NCBI GenBank assembly: GCA_037349315.1
Contig: JBAIAC010000615.1
Coordinates: 1 to 64,000, forward strand
Source of the DNA: Chelydra serpentina
Lineage: Eukaryota > Chordata > Testudines > Chelydridae
Reading direction: 5' to 3'
Length of the DNA stretch: 64,000 nt
In this document: positions 22,020 through 32,099 of the stretch, in pieces
Layout of the letters: each line of letters begins with the position of its first letter
Numbering within the stretch: the stretch's first letter is position 1
Notes under the pieces: generated by a model
The model's input: the letters and a program-made list of their open reading frames with translations, nothing else
Told to the model about the DNA's origin: nothing
Databases searched by the model: none
Position numbers and translations under genes: made by a program

Positions 22020-22165
22020 GGCAGGAGAGAGATCACTTGATCATTACCTGTGAGGTTCACTCCCTTTGGGGCACCTGGCATTGGCCAGGATCAGTAGACA
22101 GGATACTGGGCTGGATGGACCTTTGTCTGACTCAGTATGGCCATTCTTATGTTCTTAAAATCTAC
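22020..22165. mobile_element. CR1-type fragment
   Basis: GGCTGGATGGACCTTTGTCT and CAGTATGGCCATTCTTATGT are hallmark stretches of the sauropsid CR1 3' region. Confidence 0.65.
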
Positions 22166-22706
22166 CTGTGTCTCTTGTCTGAGCCAGGGCATTCGATTCC
22201 ATTGAAACCTTCTCTCCTGCAGTGACAATGGTCAGACAGAGGGGACGTGGCACCTTCAGCCCTGACAGTGAGATATTCGCTCTCCTCTTTCTTCATGCTG
22301 CTGTTGTTATTCCGTGAAACATCAAGGATGGAATAAAAAACTGATTTTACTCCAGGGTGAGGAAAGAAAGGAGCCACCAACCCCCTGGCAAAGCTCAGTG
22401 CCCCAGAGAAAACCTGCCCCTGCTACTGCAATCACTGATGTATTGGGGATGATGGGAAAGGGACTGTCTGAATTATCAAGGCAGGAAATGGACAATAATC
22501 TACAGCAACGTCATTAACCACAAACACACTCTCATCATGCTCCAGCCAGCAGGGAAATGAGCAGGAATTATGCTGTTCAGCCATGGACACACTTACACAA
22601 GGGCACGGCAGTGAGTGTGTTGTGGAAGCTGGTCTGAGGAAACAACTGGAAATGATCATTCAGTGAGAACAGAACTAGAGCGTAGTGAGACAACTGCATA
22701 AAGCCA

Positions 22707-22788
22707 GTAGTTGTGGCCGAGTGGTTAAGGCGATGGGCTAGAAATCCATTGGGGTTTCCCTGCAGAGGTTCGAATCCTGTCAACTACG
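22707..22788 (+). tRNA. tRNA-Ser (AGA)
   Basis: An 82-nt serine cloverleaf with loop CTAGAAA (anticodon AGA) and a perfect acceptor GTAGTTG/CAACTAC. A- and B-boxes are canonical. The anticodon stem ATGGG/TCCAT and T stem AGAGG/CCTGT each hold one or two weak pairs. Likely functional. Confidence 0.88.
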
Positions 22789-22867
22789 GAGGAACTTGTG
22801 GTTCTTCAGTTTCAGTCCCTGAGCATCCTTGGTGTCAAGGGGAGCTTGGTCTTGTCTCACTCTCAGG

Positions 22868-23060
22868 CTGTGTCCACACTACAGAGTTACGCTGCTTTAG
22901 TTGAAGTGTTTCAATTAAACACTCTGCTCCTTGTGTCACCAGAGCGTATCCACTCTAGCAACTCTTGCGTCGCCCCAAAGAGCAGTGCATTGTGGGTAGC
23001 TATCGCACTGTGCAACTGACCGCAGGGGGCTGTGGGAGGGGTTTGCAATGGCTCATGGGC
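22868..23060. mobile_element. Harbinger-like MITE fragment
   Basis: Begins GGCTGTGTCCACACTACAGA and includes GTGCATTGTGGGTAGCTATC, both typical of Harbinger-derived MITEs in turtles and crocodilians. The duplicate is at about 51817-52010. Confidence 0.55.
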
Positions 23061-23224
23061 CGGTGCAGCATCACATGATGCAGGTTTCTCTGTCCCATTG
23101 TTCCATGGGCAGTCTACTAGATTGCCAACTGCTTCCCCACTGAAGTGTGTGTGGCGGGGCAGAGAGTGACACTATGCAAAACAGATAAGTGTGGAACAAT
23201 GACACAGCACAAAACCACGCACTA

Positions 23225-23385
23225 GAATCGTCTAGAGAGATAGGGCAGGGAGGGACCCTGAGAGTCAGGACCAAGTATCCCTAGGTTATCCCCGACAGGA
23301 ATTTGCATAACCCCTTCTTAAAATCTTCCAATGAAGGAGATTCTGCAACTTCCCATGGAGGCCACTGCCATGCAATCGACAATGC
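23225..23385 (-). mobile_element. CR1 fragment
   Basis: CCCTAGGTTATCCCCGACAG and the following CTTAAAATCTTCCAATGAAG match the reverse complement of the CR1 3' region. Confidence 0.6.
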
Positions 23386-23389
23386 TTGG

Positions 23390-23670
23390 CTTGTGATTAA
23401 GGGCCAGGCTGTGACTGGGAAAATTCGGATTCAGTTGCAAATTTGGCCCCATTATTCTCTGTGCAAACATGGACAAATGACATCGCATCTTTGGGCCTCA
23501 GTTTCCCCAGCTGTAAAATGGGAACCACCCTCGCACACTTCATCTATTTTGCCTGTGAGCTCTTGGCATCAAGGACTCTCACTCTCACTATGAGTTGTAC
23601 AACACCTGCAGAATCAGGATCCCCATCCTTGGTCTGGGTTTCCGCAGTGCCTTGCACAACTGGGGCACCC
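23390..23670 (+). mobile_element. MIR-like CORE-SINE fragment
   Basis: GGGCCTCAGTTTCCCCAGCT followed by GTAAAATGGGAACC is the conserved part of MIR elements. The flanks (GACAAATGACATCGCATCTT) fit the same element. Confidence 0.65.
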
Positions 23671-23980
23671 ACTCTTGGATGGGGTATCTGCAGGGGGATT
23701 AAAGGGCAGGGCTAACCATCACGCTTCATGACTCAAACTGCTCTGTGGCTGGGGGCTCAGGAGGGACTGTTCCCATGTAACAACGTATGGAAAGGATCAT
23801 TGTGCAGTCCGTGGGGTAGGGTTAGAGTTTCCTTTACTATTTCCGGCATTGGCCACTCCCACAGACAGGATGTCTGCTGGGGGAGGAGAAATACAAGGCT
23901 TAATGGGACCGTGGATCTGATCAGATGAGGCCGGGGGGAGCGGGGGATTTAACCACCCTCAGCCCATAACCTCCAATATG

Positions 23981-24560
23981 CAGAATCATAGAACCATAGG
24001 ACTGTAAGGGACCTTGAGAGGTCATCCAGTCCAGCCCCTGCACTCATAAGAATAATCTAGACCATCCCTGACAGGTGTTTGTCGAACCTGCTCTTAAAAA
24101 CCTCCCCTGACAGAGATTCCACAACCTCCCTGGGAAATTCACTCCACTGCTTAACAGCCCTGACAGACAGGGAGTTTTTCCTGATGTCCAACCTAAACCA
24201 CCCTCGCTGCAATTTAAGCCCTTGGTTCTTGTCCTATCCTCAGATGAAGAATAATGTGTCCCCTTCCTCCTTGTAACAACCTTTTCTGTACTTGAAAACT
24301 GTGATCACGTCCCCTCTCGGTCATCTCTTCTCCAGACTAAACACACCCAATTGTTTTCAATCTTCCCTCACAGCTCATGTTTTCTAGAGCTTTCATCATT
24401 TTTGTTGCTCTTCTCTGCACTTTCTCCTATTTGTCCCCATCTTTCCTGAAATGTGGTGCCCAGGATTGGACATAACACTCCAGCTGAGGCCTAATCAGTG
24501 TGGAATCCCTCCAGAAACAAAGGACTGTGCTTAAAAAACCCAGGGAACACCTCAAAACTT
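23981..24560 (-). mobile_element. CR1 LINE 3' region
   Basis: CAGAATCATAGAACCATAGG at one end, then GAGGTCATCCAGTCCAGCCC, AGGGAGTTTTTCCTGATGTC and TTGTTGCTCTTCTCTGCACT, is the reverse complement of the end of CR1 ORF2 and its 3' tail. Confidence 0.85.
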
Positions 24561-24579
24561 CAGGAAACTGCAATATCTA

Positions 24580-25230
24580 AAATTTGATGGCTGCGTTTAA
24601 TAATTTAAAAAAAGAAAAGGATGCAAATAGGAGCAATTTGAGATCCACTCTCACAAATGAGAGGAAATGCCGGGTAGGCAGGTGGCAAGTAGCCCCAGCA
24701 CCCGGAGTGCCGGGTGGGTGCATGGTGCAGCCCCCAGTGGCTCCAGCACCCAGGGCACCGGCCCCCACACCCTGAGTGCTCAGAGCACCAGAGGCCTGGC
24801 CCCCAGAGTTCAGAGCACTCTGCGTCATGAGTACCAGCCCCTACCAGCCCCATGGAGTCATGGGCTGCAGGCCACCCCCCTTAGCCCCTTTGGTATGACC
24901 CAGTATGGCCATTCTCCTGTTCTTACAAAGTGTGTGAGGGGCATTGAGGATCCAGATGGGGATGGCAGGAGAGGGAGCTGGGTGCGGGGGGGAGTCTTGG
25001 AGAATTTGAGCTGCAGTAGCTGAACCAGGGACAACGGGGTGGGGCGGCAAATGGCGGCAGGTCTCTTGCTGCCGGGGTCTAGCTGCCCAAATTCCTCCCC
25101 GTGCCGCTGGGCCCCAGTCGCCTTCAGCCACCAGGTATCCCAGGAACTAAGGCAGGAATGGGGTGAGGAAGCTTCCTCATGGAAGAGGGTACTGAACAGG
25201 CAACGCCTGAAGTTCTTGGGGTAAATGATC
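24580..25230. other. Intergenic, CR1 traces
   Basis: Short CR1-like motif near 24895-24935 (CCCAGTATGGCCATTCTCCT). Otherwise C/G-rich sequence with no recognised gene. Confidence 0.45.
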
Positions 25231-25237
25231 ACTCCAG

Positions 25238-25310
25238 CACCTGACCAAGAGCTTGAACCCTGGACCCTCAGATTAAAAGTCTGACGCTCGACCAACTGAG
25301 CTAGCCAGGC
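25238..25310 (-). tRNA. tRNA-Lys (TTT)
   Basis: A 73-nt cloverleaf with loop CTTTTAA in a perfect TCAGA/TCTGA stem. The acceptor GCCTGGC/GTCAGGT pairs fully with wobbles. The T stem CAGGG/TCTTG uses wobbles. The D loop TTGGTCGAGCG carries one substitution. Probably functional. A similar flank surrounds the copy at 37897-37969. Confidence 0.88.
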
Positions 25311-25506
25311 TCACATGAAATAGTAGCAAGTTTGGTGCAGAAGAGAAACTAACCAAGAAAAAGCAGGCAGGAAACAGCAGCTTTCTCCGGCACGCTTTCT
25401 CAGCTCATTTCCCCACCCTCTGTCCTGCAGGGCTTGGGCTGATCCCAGTGGCAAAAAGAGGAGCACCTTGCTGGTCAGCTAAGGGACCTGAGAAAAGGAA
25501 GCTTCA

Positions 25507-25544
25507 TGTTTCTGCCTGGTTTCAAACCAGAGGCTTTTGGCGTG
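25507..25544 (-). pseudogene. tRNA-Val 3' half
   Basis: Matches the 3' half of the tRNA-Val at 38166-38237 (CACGCCAAAAGC, GGTTTGAAACC, CAGAAACA) and stops inside the anticodon loop, where the sequence switches to a block shared with 33560-33640. A duplication or deletion breakpoint lies in the tRNA. Confidence 0.75.
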
Positions 25545-25549
25545 GGGGA

Positions 25550-26100
25550 AAAGCTGAGTTCACTCCTGGTGGAGGGAAAAAAGGACCCTGAAAATCTCAG
25601 GCCTCAGGGAAAACCCAACCGCTGCTACCAGGGTCACTGAGGTGCTGGAGATCTGCACGGGACAGGGACTGTGTGAACTGTCCAGGTGGGGAATGAATAA
25701 CAATCTGCAGCTAGATCCACCCCATTAAAACCGACACAGGCTAATCACGCTGCAGAGAGACGGGAAACCGGGAGCGATTCTTTGCTGTTCAGCCATAGAC
25801 ACAGGGACCCAATTGCACCGCAGTGAATGTGCCGGGGAAAGCTGGACTTTACAGGCAGGTGGAAATAGCAGATCCTAGAAACAGCTGGAGCTCCCCACCC
25901 CACTGCTGCCACCAGGGGCAGGGATTGAGCTGTCCACAGAGCCCCTCCCCCCCACACACACACCATGGCAGCTCCCCCCCAATGCAGGCGAGAGGCTGAG
26001 TGTATCTCTGCACCAGAGTCCAGGGCACGACTCTCTCTGCCCCACACATAGAATCTGGCCCTGGTGCAAAGTGACCCCGATGAACCAGCAACCTCTACGA
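25550..26100 (-). repeat. Inverted partial copy of module K
   Basis: Reverse complement resembles about 33060-33640 and 61390-61950 (for example GAAACCGGGAGCGATTCTTT here). Confidence 0.8.
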
Positions 26101-26117
26101 GAGCATGATCGGCGGGT

Positions 26118-26170
26118 GGGGCGTGTGCTTCGCATGTATGAGGTCCTGGGTTCAATCCCCAGCATCTCCA
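26118..26170 (+). pseudogene. tRNA-Ala (CGC) 3' part
   Basis: From the anticodon arm onward it equals tRNA-Ala(CGC): TGTGC-TTCGCAT-GTATG, then CTGGG-TTCAATC-CCCAG and CATCTCCA. The 5' half is replaced by GAGAGCATGATCGG, which in the 61-kb copy lies outside the gene. A deletion of somewhat over 100 bp therefore fused flank to tRNA. Confidence 0.82.
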
Positions 26171-26289
26171 GGTTTGCCTTTCACGCGGCTGCTTTGCTCA
26201 CACCCAGCTGGGATGTGGCTGGCTTGTCTCCCTGCACAAGTTTCAATCTGAGCAGTGAGGGCAAAGTGCCAAGGGCAGGAGAGCTCTGG

Positions 26290-26550
26290 GGGGGTTTCAC
26301 CAAAGCTCCATCCAGCCCAGTGTCCTGTCTCCTGACTGGCCAATGCCAGGTGCCCCAGAAGAGGGAATCATCAAGGGATCATCCCCTGTTGCCTATTCCC
26401 AGCTCCCGGCAAACAGAGGCTAGAGATGCCCAGCCTGGCTAATAGCCATTGTTGGCCCTGTCCTCCATGAAAGTATCTAGTTCTTTTTTGAACCCTGTTC
26501 TAGTCTTGGCCTTCACAACATCCTTTGGGAGAAAGCTCCACAAGTTGACT
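26290..26550. mobile_element. CR1-type fragment
   Basis: CCAATGCCAGGTGCCCCAGA, CTGGCTAATAGCCATTGTTG and AGTTCTTTTTTGAACCCTGT are standard parts of a widespread sauropsid CR1 segment. A related inverted copy lies at about 60780-61060. Confidence 0.7.
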
Positions 26551-26569
26551 GTTGTAGTGTGACTCCTTC

Positions 26570-26960
26570 CCGCTCCCAGGCAGCGGGTTTCAAACGTTTT
26601 TTCTGGTGACCCAGTAGAAGAAAATTGTTGATGCCCACGACCCAATGGAGCTGGGCATGAGGGGTTTGGGAGGGGCTCAGGGCTGGGGCAGGGGATTTGG
26701 GTGCAGGGGTGAAGGCTGCAGGGTGGGGCAGAGAATGAGGGGTTCAGGGTGTGAGGGGGGGCTCTAGGCTGGGGCAGGGGGTTGGGGTGCAGGGGTGAAG
26801 GCTGCAGGGTGGGGCTCAGAGTTTGGGGGGGCTCCAGGCTGGGGCAGGGGTGCAAAAGGGGGTCAGGGCTCTGGGCTGGGAGTGCTGGCTCTGGTGTGGG
26901 GCCAGGTATGAGGGTTTTGGGGTGCAGGAGGGGACTCCTGCTTTTGGGGGGAGCTCAAGT
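26570..26960. repeat. G-rich low-complexity stretch
   Basis: GGCTGGGGCAGGGG-type repeats preceded by CAGCGGGTTTCAAACGTTTT, which resembles a hAT end. The inverted relative is at about 60360-60780. Confidence 0.6.
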
Positions 26961-26964
26961 CTCA

Positions 26965-27245
26965 GGCATAGAAAAGAGGAGCAAATTCTCTCTGGTTACA
27001 CTTCCACAGCGATGACAGGAAGGAATAAACACCCAGCAGAGCCCGGCCCCACAGGCCCCCCGGGGCTTCCCCTGCAGTGGCCAGAGTGGCAGCGGGCCCC
27101 TGGGACTTCCCCCTCCCCAGGGGTACAATGGGCCCTTTGGGGCTTCCCACCACCCCACATAGTAGATGGTGCTGAGGGACCCCCAGGCTCCCACGCCCCC
27201 AAGATTCAATCTGGGGTATTTACAGTATAGGTCAGGGGCCATGAT
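26965..27245 (+). repeat. Duplicated stretch shared with 42380-42660
   Basis: Both copies carry GAAAAGAGGAGCAAATTCTC and ACAGGAAGGAATAAACACCC with the same downstream sequence. No tRNA in this copy; the 42-kb copy follows an initiator tRNA. Confidence 0.88.
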
Positions 27246-27263
27246 TTATGCTATGGGTCAGGA

Positions 27264-27425
27264 GGGAGGAATAGCTCAGTGGTTTGAGCATTGGCCTGCT
27301 AAACCCAGGGCTGTGAGTTCAATCCTTGAGGGGGCCATTTGGGGATCTGGGGAAACATCTCTCAGGGGACAGTACTTGGTTCTGCTAGTGAAAGCAGGGC
27401 TCAAAGTCCTTTCAGTTCTTTGAGA
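27264..27425 (+). mobile_element. tRNA-derived SINE with CR1-like tail
   Basis: The head ATAGCTCAGTGGTTTGAGCA...GGGCTGTGAGTTCAATCCTT retains pol III A- and B-boxes. The tail GTACTTGGTTCTGCTAGTG...CAAAGTCCTTTCAGTTCTTT is CR1-like. This architecture is known for turtle pol III SINEs mobilised by CR1. Confidence 0.8.
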
Positions 27426-27437
27426 CAGACATATCTC

Positions 27438-28213
27438 CACGTGGGTAATGCAGGGTCCCTCTCAGAGAGCAACAGTGACACCGGGTGGCCACGTGGGGTA
27501 ATGCACACAGCATCTCTATCAGAGAGCAACAGTGACACCGGGTGGCCACGTGGGGTAATGCACACAGCGTCTCTCTCAGAGAGCAACAGTGACACCGGGT
27601 GCCCACGTGGGGTAATGCACACAGCATCTCTCTCAGAGAGCAACAGTGACACCGGGTGGCCACGTGGGGTAACGCACACAGCATCTCTCTCAGAGAGCGA
27701 CAGTGACACCGGGTGGCCACGTGGGGTAATGCACACAGCGTCTCTCTCAGAGAGCAACAGCGACACCAGGTGGCCACGTGGGGTAATGCACACAGCGTCT
27801 CTCTCAGAGAGCGACAGTGACACCGGGTGGCCACGTGGGGTAATGCACACAGCATCTCTCTCAGACAGCAACAGTGACACTGGGTGGCCACGTGGGGTAA
27901 TGCACACAGCGTCTGTCTCAGAGAGCGACAGTGACACCAGGTGGCCACGTGGGGTAATGCACACAGCGTCTCTCTCAGAGAGCAACAGTGGCACCGGGTG
28001 GCCAGGTGGGGTAATGCACACAGCGTCTCTCTCAGAGAGCAACAGTGGCACCGGGTGGCCACGTGGGGTAATGCACACAGCGTCTCTCTCAGAGAGCAAC
28101 AGTGACACCGGGTGGCCACGTGGGGTAATGCACACAGCGTCTCTCTCAGAGAGCGACAGTGACACCAGGTGGCCACGTGGGGTAATGCACACAGCGTCTC
28201 TCTCAGAGAGCAA
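27438..28213 (+). repeat. 57-bp minisatellite with an E-box in each unit
   Basis: About 13.6 units of 57 bp: CAACAGTGACACCGGGTGGC / CACGTGGGGTAATGCACACA / GCGTCTCTCTCAGAGAG. I count 13 CACGTG palindromes and one CAGGTG variant. Because 57 is divisible by 3, long open frames exist on both strands; a 419-codon plus-strand frame runs on into CR1 sequence. A single unit occurs at 4695-4737. Confidence 0.95.
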
Positions 28214-28600
28214 CAGCATTTTGGGCTGTATAAGTAGGGGCATTTTCAGCAGATCGAGGGACGTGATTATTCCCCTCTATTCGGCACTGGTGAGGCCTCA
28301 TTTGGAGTACTGTGTCCAGTTTTGGGCCCCACACTACAAGAAGGATGTGGATAAATTGGAAAGAGTCCAGCAGAGGGGAACAAAAATGATTAGGGGGCTG
28401 GAGCACATGACGTATGAGGAGAGGCTGAGGGACCTGGGATTGTTTAGCCTGCAGAAGAGAAGAGTGACGGGGGATTTGAGAGCTGCTTTCAACTACCTAA
28501 AAGGGGGTTCCAAAGAGGCTGGATCTAGACTGTTCTCAGTGGTAGAAGATGACAGAACAAGGAGTCATGGTCTCAAGTTGCAGTGGTGGGGGGTTTAGCC
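28214..28600 (+). mobile_element. CR1 ORF2 C-terminal fragment
   Basis: Plus-strand translation gives [37 protein letters not shown] and [17 protein letters not shown]. It joins directly to the minisatellite. It is 5' truncated and degenerates after DDRTRSHG. Confidence 0.88.
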
Positions 28601-28639
28601 TGGATAAAGTGGAACTGTTGCAAGGGTTTTCTTTAGGCA

Positions 28640-28713
28640 GGCACCATGGCTTAGCTGGCTAAAGCACCTGCCTAATAAACAGGAGATCGTGGGTTCAACT
28701 CCCCGTGGTGCCA
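28640..28713 (+). tRNA. Thr-type tRNA with anticodon AAT (Ile)
   Basis: The body matches the tRNA-Thr genes here (GGCACCA/TGGTGCC acceptor, ATGGCTTAGCTGGCTAAAGC), but the loop reads CTAATAA, giving AAT (isoleucine) instead of AGT. The anticodon stem has one mismatch and the outer T stem GTGGG/CCCCG has two. A TTTT terminator follows. Acceptor and terminator are good, so transcription is plausible. Confidence 0.8.
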
Positions 28714-28984
28714 GCCTGTGGAGTTTTCTCTTCGTCGTCAGGGCGGGGACAGTGTTTGGAGATGTTCCCCCCCCAGGATCTGCAGGGACATGCTGGCCAC
28801 TTCCAGGAGCCGCATAGCATGGAGGGAGGGGGCAGGGAGCCACCTAATGCTTCTGGCGCATCTCTACGCTTTGGGTCTCTGTGGGGGCAGTGTCATAGGG
28901 GGCTCTGGCCTCTGGGCTCCCAGCTCATATTACTGGCCGACAGGGATGTCAGGGTGCAGCGGCGCAGGGAGCGGGAAGGAGGAA

Positions 28985-29275
28985 CCTGAGCATAAGAACT
29001 GCCATAGTGGGTCAAACGAACAGTTCGTCTGGTCTTGTATCCTGTCTTCTGACAGCGGCCAGGGCCAGGTGCTTCTGAGGGAAGGAACACAACAGCCACT
29101 CACTGAGTGAACCGTCCCATCCTCCCCTCCCAGCATCTGGCAGTCAGAGTGTTAGGGACACGCAGAGCATGGGGATGCAGCATCCCTGAGTCCCTCGGCT
29201 AACAGCTGATGCCCCGACCCTGAGGAACTGATTGAATTCTTGGTTGAACCCGTTTGTAGTTTTGGCCTTCAACAC
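28985..29275. mobile_element. CR1-type fragment
   Basis: AGCATAAGAACTGCCATAGT, TATCCTGTCTTCTGACAGCG and CTTGGTTGAACCCGTTTGTA match the same CR1 segment as 26290-26550. Confidence 0.65.
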
Positions 29276-29279
29276 ATAA

Positions 29280-29885
29280 TGAACACACACCTGTACCCCC
29301 GAATTCTAAACACATGAGTTACACACCCTGAGGTCAAGACATTTTAATCAATACAGGATATTTGGTTCTTATGGGGCTCTTTGATCCCGAGCCTTTAGGG
29401 TGCCGTAAGGCCACTTCCACAAAAGCTGGAGCCTAAATCCTGAATGAAACTTGGTCTCCCCTCATCCTTTTCCTGTTCCCTCTCCCAGACATGTCATAGA
29501 CCTGAGGCCATAGCGACACCACAAGCCCATGTTAACTCAAGTTCTGTCAGCATAGACTCGCTACGGTTACTATGTCACTTCTGTGACTTACTTGTGCTAT
29601 TCTAATAAATACACTAGACCTGTAATGGTGATAAATGACACCACCATACAAGTATATTGAAGGTGAACCCTAAGGAAATGAAGAGTTTAAATTATCCTCC
29701 ACAAGGCCCGTGTCCCACTAAAATAAATCCAACCCACAGGTCACAAGTATCAATGTCAGGATGCTGGATGGTGCTGAGAGTTTGCCTGACACCTCAGGGA
29801 CACAGTGTGAGGTAGTGTCCCAGGTATCTCTAGGAAAGGAGTAGAACCGGATTGGCTTGGTCTGGGGAGAGTGTCTCAGGGGTCT
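29280..29885. other. Intergenic, no recognised feature
   Basis: AT-richer than the surroundings. No tRNA, no clear repeat, no open frame of note. Confidence 0.5.
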
Positions 29886-29892
29886 GTGTAGA

Positions 29893-30250
29893 CGTATTGC
29901 CCTGGTTAGAAACTGTGGCTAAAACACAGACCTCGCTGTGAGCAGGATTTGAACCTGCGCAGGGGAACCCTATTGGATTTCAACTCCAACACCTTAACCA
30001 CTCGGCCATCACAGCTGTGAGCACAGGATTGCTCCAATGCCAGAGACACTGGTAAATAATCCCAACGCCTGGGTTGAAGTCACCTGAAATCCAGAAATCA
30101 AACAGCAAACCTGGCTCCCAAAGCACAGGAGGGATTTGTGGTTTGTTCTCTTTGCTTAGCCACGTGCAGTAGCACAGAGAGGGCTTTGCAAAGTCTCCCC
30201 TCCCACAGAGTGGGAAAGAATTGTGCACTTGAAGCTTGATTTGAATGATG
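29893..30250 (+). repeat. Duplicated Ser-TGA module, copy 2
   Basis: Direct copy of about 15143-15510, from GTATTGCCCTGGTTAGAAAC to CTTGAAGCTTGATTTGAATG. Here it joins module G directly; at 15 kb it does not. Confidence 0.9.
29934..30015 (-). tRNA. tRNA-Ser (TGA)
   Basis: A complete 82-nt gene: acceptor GCTGTGA/TCACAGC perfect, anticodon stem TTGGA/TCCAA perfect around GTTGAAA, A-box TGGCCGAGTGG, T loop TTCAAAT. A TTTT terminator follows. Probably functional and better preserved than its sister at 15184-15265. Confidence 0.93.
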
Positions 30251-30379
30251 ATGTCTGGACCCCTCTGGCGCTCAAGTCACAACAGTGAGCGGGCAAAAGA
30301 CAGGCTCCCACGTCATTGGAGAGAGCAAGACGAAGCCTTGGAACACCCAGTAGTGTTAGGTGGCAAAAGAGCTTCCCCA

Positions 30380-30450
30380 AGGTCCCACCGAGACTTGAAC
30401 TCGGATTGCAGGATTCAAAGCCCTGAGTGCTGCCCTTACACCATGGGACC
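30380..30450 (-). tRNA. tRNA-Gln (TTG)
   Basis: A 71-nt cloverleaf with loop CTTTGAA (anticodon TTG), acceptor GGTCCCA/TGGGACC perfect and T stem CCGAG/CTCGG perfect. The anticodon stem CAGGG/TCCTG pairs. TTTT follows about 12 nt downstream. Best-preserved Gln gene in the window. Confidence 0.92.
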
Positions 30451-30770
30451 AGCAGTGATAAACTTGGGGTCTTCTGTCTTCCAGTGTAGAAGAGCCTGGG
30501 TGGACAATTTTTTGTCTCCCTCACTCAAGGCCTCCCTGGCCAGCCCTGCATTTGCTCAACAAGTCGGTACGCAGCAGTTTGCTGTAGACCCAGAAGCCTT
30601 TCTTCCTCCAGACTGTGAGGCCAGTGGGCGTGTGAGGAAGTTGCCCCTTCAGTCCCAGGCAATAAATGGCCCTTCCTAGGAAAGGCCAAGTCCTGAAAAG
30701 AAAAAAGGAATGTCAAGAACAGATGGCTTCTGAAGTTCTTGCAGGACATGACAGGGGAAAAGGTTCTGTC

Positions 30771-30835
30771 TGCCTGACAAGGGACTTGAACCCTGGACCC
30801 TCAGTCTGACCCTCTACCAACTGAGCTAGCCAGGA
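30771..30835 (-). pseudogene. tRNA-Lys pseudogene lacking the anticodon
   Basis: Same 8-nt deletion of the anticodon loop as 18086-18150. The D arm (TAGCTCAGTTGGTAGAG) and T arm are otherwise near-perfect, so the deletion is the main lesion and predates the duplication. Confidence 0.88.
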
Positions 30836-31539
30836 TCACATGGAAAATGGGCACATTTGGTGCAGAAGAGAAACTAGTCAAGAAAAAGAGGGCGGGAAAC
30901 AATACAGAAAACCTGCTACTCTCTCTCTCTTAGCAGCCCTAGCCCCAGCCTTCTCCCCCATCCTGAGACCTTCTTCTTTTTTTAGTTAAATAATGGATCC
31001 AGGAGAAAACACGGTTATACAAAGCAAAACGAAATCACAGACAAAGATGCCATTGAGGAAGAGGGGGGATTTCTACGAGCTTGCGCTGTGCAGATTTTTC
31101 TATACAGTGCAAGAGAGAGGGGGGGGGGGTTCCAACCCTTCACATCTACAACTTCCCAAAACTCTATAACATTTAAAAGTCCACAATATTCTCGAGGCTC
31201 TGGGGATTCCAAAACTCCAGAAAGCTTTGGGGCCTCAAGAAATCCAAACAGCTCATCTTCCCTGTCTCCAGATGCACGAGAGATTTTGGTCAGGACGGCT
31301 TGACAAAATGTTCACAATAGGTTGGGGCTCTAGAACTTGCCACCTTGGCTACCGCTGGCTGCAGTCCTGCGGTTTGACCCAATGGTTGGGATTCTCACAG
31401 CTTCACCTGATACCCACAAGTCTGGCCCTTGTGTTTGCTGCCACACTTTCCCCCTTGCCCACATGACACTTAATGAAAGGAGTGCCAGGGCCAGGCTTCA
31501 CAGTCATAGCTACTCCATACGAAGCCAGTCAGGACTCTG

Positions 31540-31830
31540 CGAGAGCCTCCTCTCTCTGAGCAGACTGTCTCCAGGGCAAGAAGCTTACACAGCTTCCACC
31601 TTCCTGGGTCTGACTTCGGGGAACTCAGCATCCCCTTCCACACTGTTCACTTCCCGCAGTGAGTCCGCACAGGCGGGGCTCCTGGGGGAGCCAGAGGGCC
31701 CTGCCCCCCAACTCCGCAGTCAGACGTGACTCTCAGCAGCCGGTGAAACAGAAGGTTTATTAGAGGACAGGAACAGAGTCTAAAACAGAGCTTGTAGGTA
31801 TAGAGACCAGGACCCCTCAGTCAGGTCCAT
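31540..31830 (-). mobile_element. LTR fragment (TGTAACAAAGTGGGACTG family)
   Basis: Counterpart of 18850-19140, with TTTATT (plus strand) near 31757. It is cut off by a truncated MITE. Confidence 0.65.
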
Positions 31831-31912
31831 CTAGGGTGACCAGACAGCAAATGTGAGAAATCGGGTCACGGGGTGGGGGGTAATAGGAGCCTATATAAGA
31901 AAAAGCCCCAAA
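31831..31912 (+). mobile_element. Truncated TAGGGTGACCAGA-type MITE
   Basis: Begins TAGGGTGACCAGACAGCAAA and reaches AAGAAAAAGCCCCAAA, then breaks off. It sits at the same LTR position as the MITE at 19140, so insertion preceded duplication and the right half was lost later. Confidence 0.8.
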
Positions 31913-32099
31913 TAAAGCAGGAAGAATGGGAGCCTTCACAGCCCACCCGATCTACCATAACATCATTACGGAAAAAAATTCTCAATGAGCTCTCAGTAAA
32001 AGATCAAAAACAGCCAGTGTCCGCATCACGCTACGGGCATTGGGATGTTCTTTACATTTGCCAGACCAACCTAACTAACACCTGATATACATTTAAAGC

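Larger units (their letters stand above)
22430..23110 (+). repeat. Duplicated module H, copy 1 (Ser-AGA module)
   Basis: Recurs in the same orientation at about 51030-52110. That copy carries a ~395-bp insertion absent here, making this the empty site. Confidence 0.9.
30250..31850 (+). repeat. Duplicated module G, copy 2
   Basis: Direct counterpart of 17460-19140. Confidence 0.9.

Noticed and set aside
27264..27340. A tRNA-like sequence with A- and B-boxes near 27280 and again near 54345
   Set aside because: These are heads of tRNA-derived SINEs: the sequence continues into a CR1-like tail and the cloverleaf is imperfect.
27339..28598. 419-codon plus-strand frame with [19 protein letters not shown] repeats
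   Set aside because: The repeat period is 57 bp (divisible by 3), so frames stay open on both strands. The C-terminal part is a CR1 fragment. No independent coding evidence.
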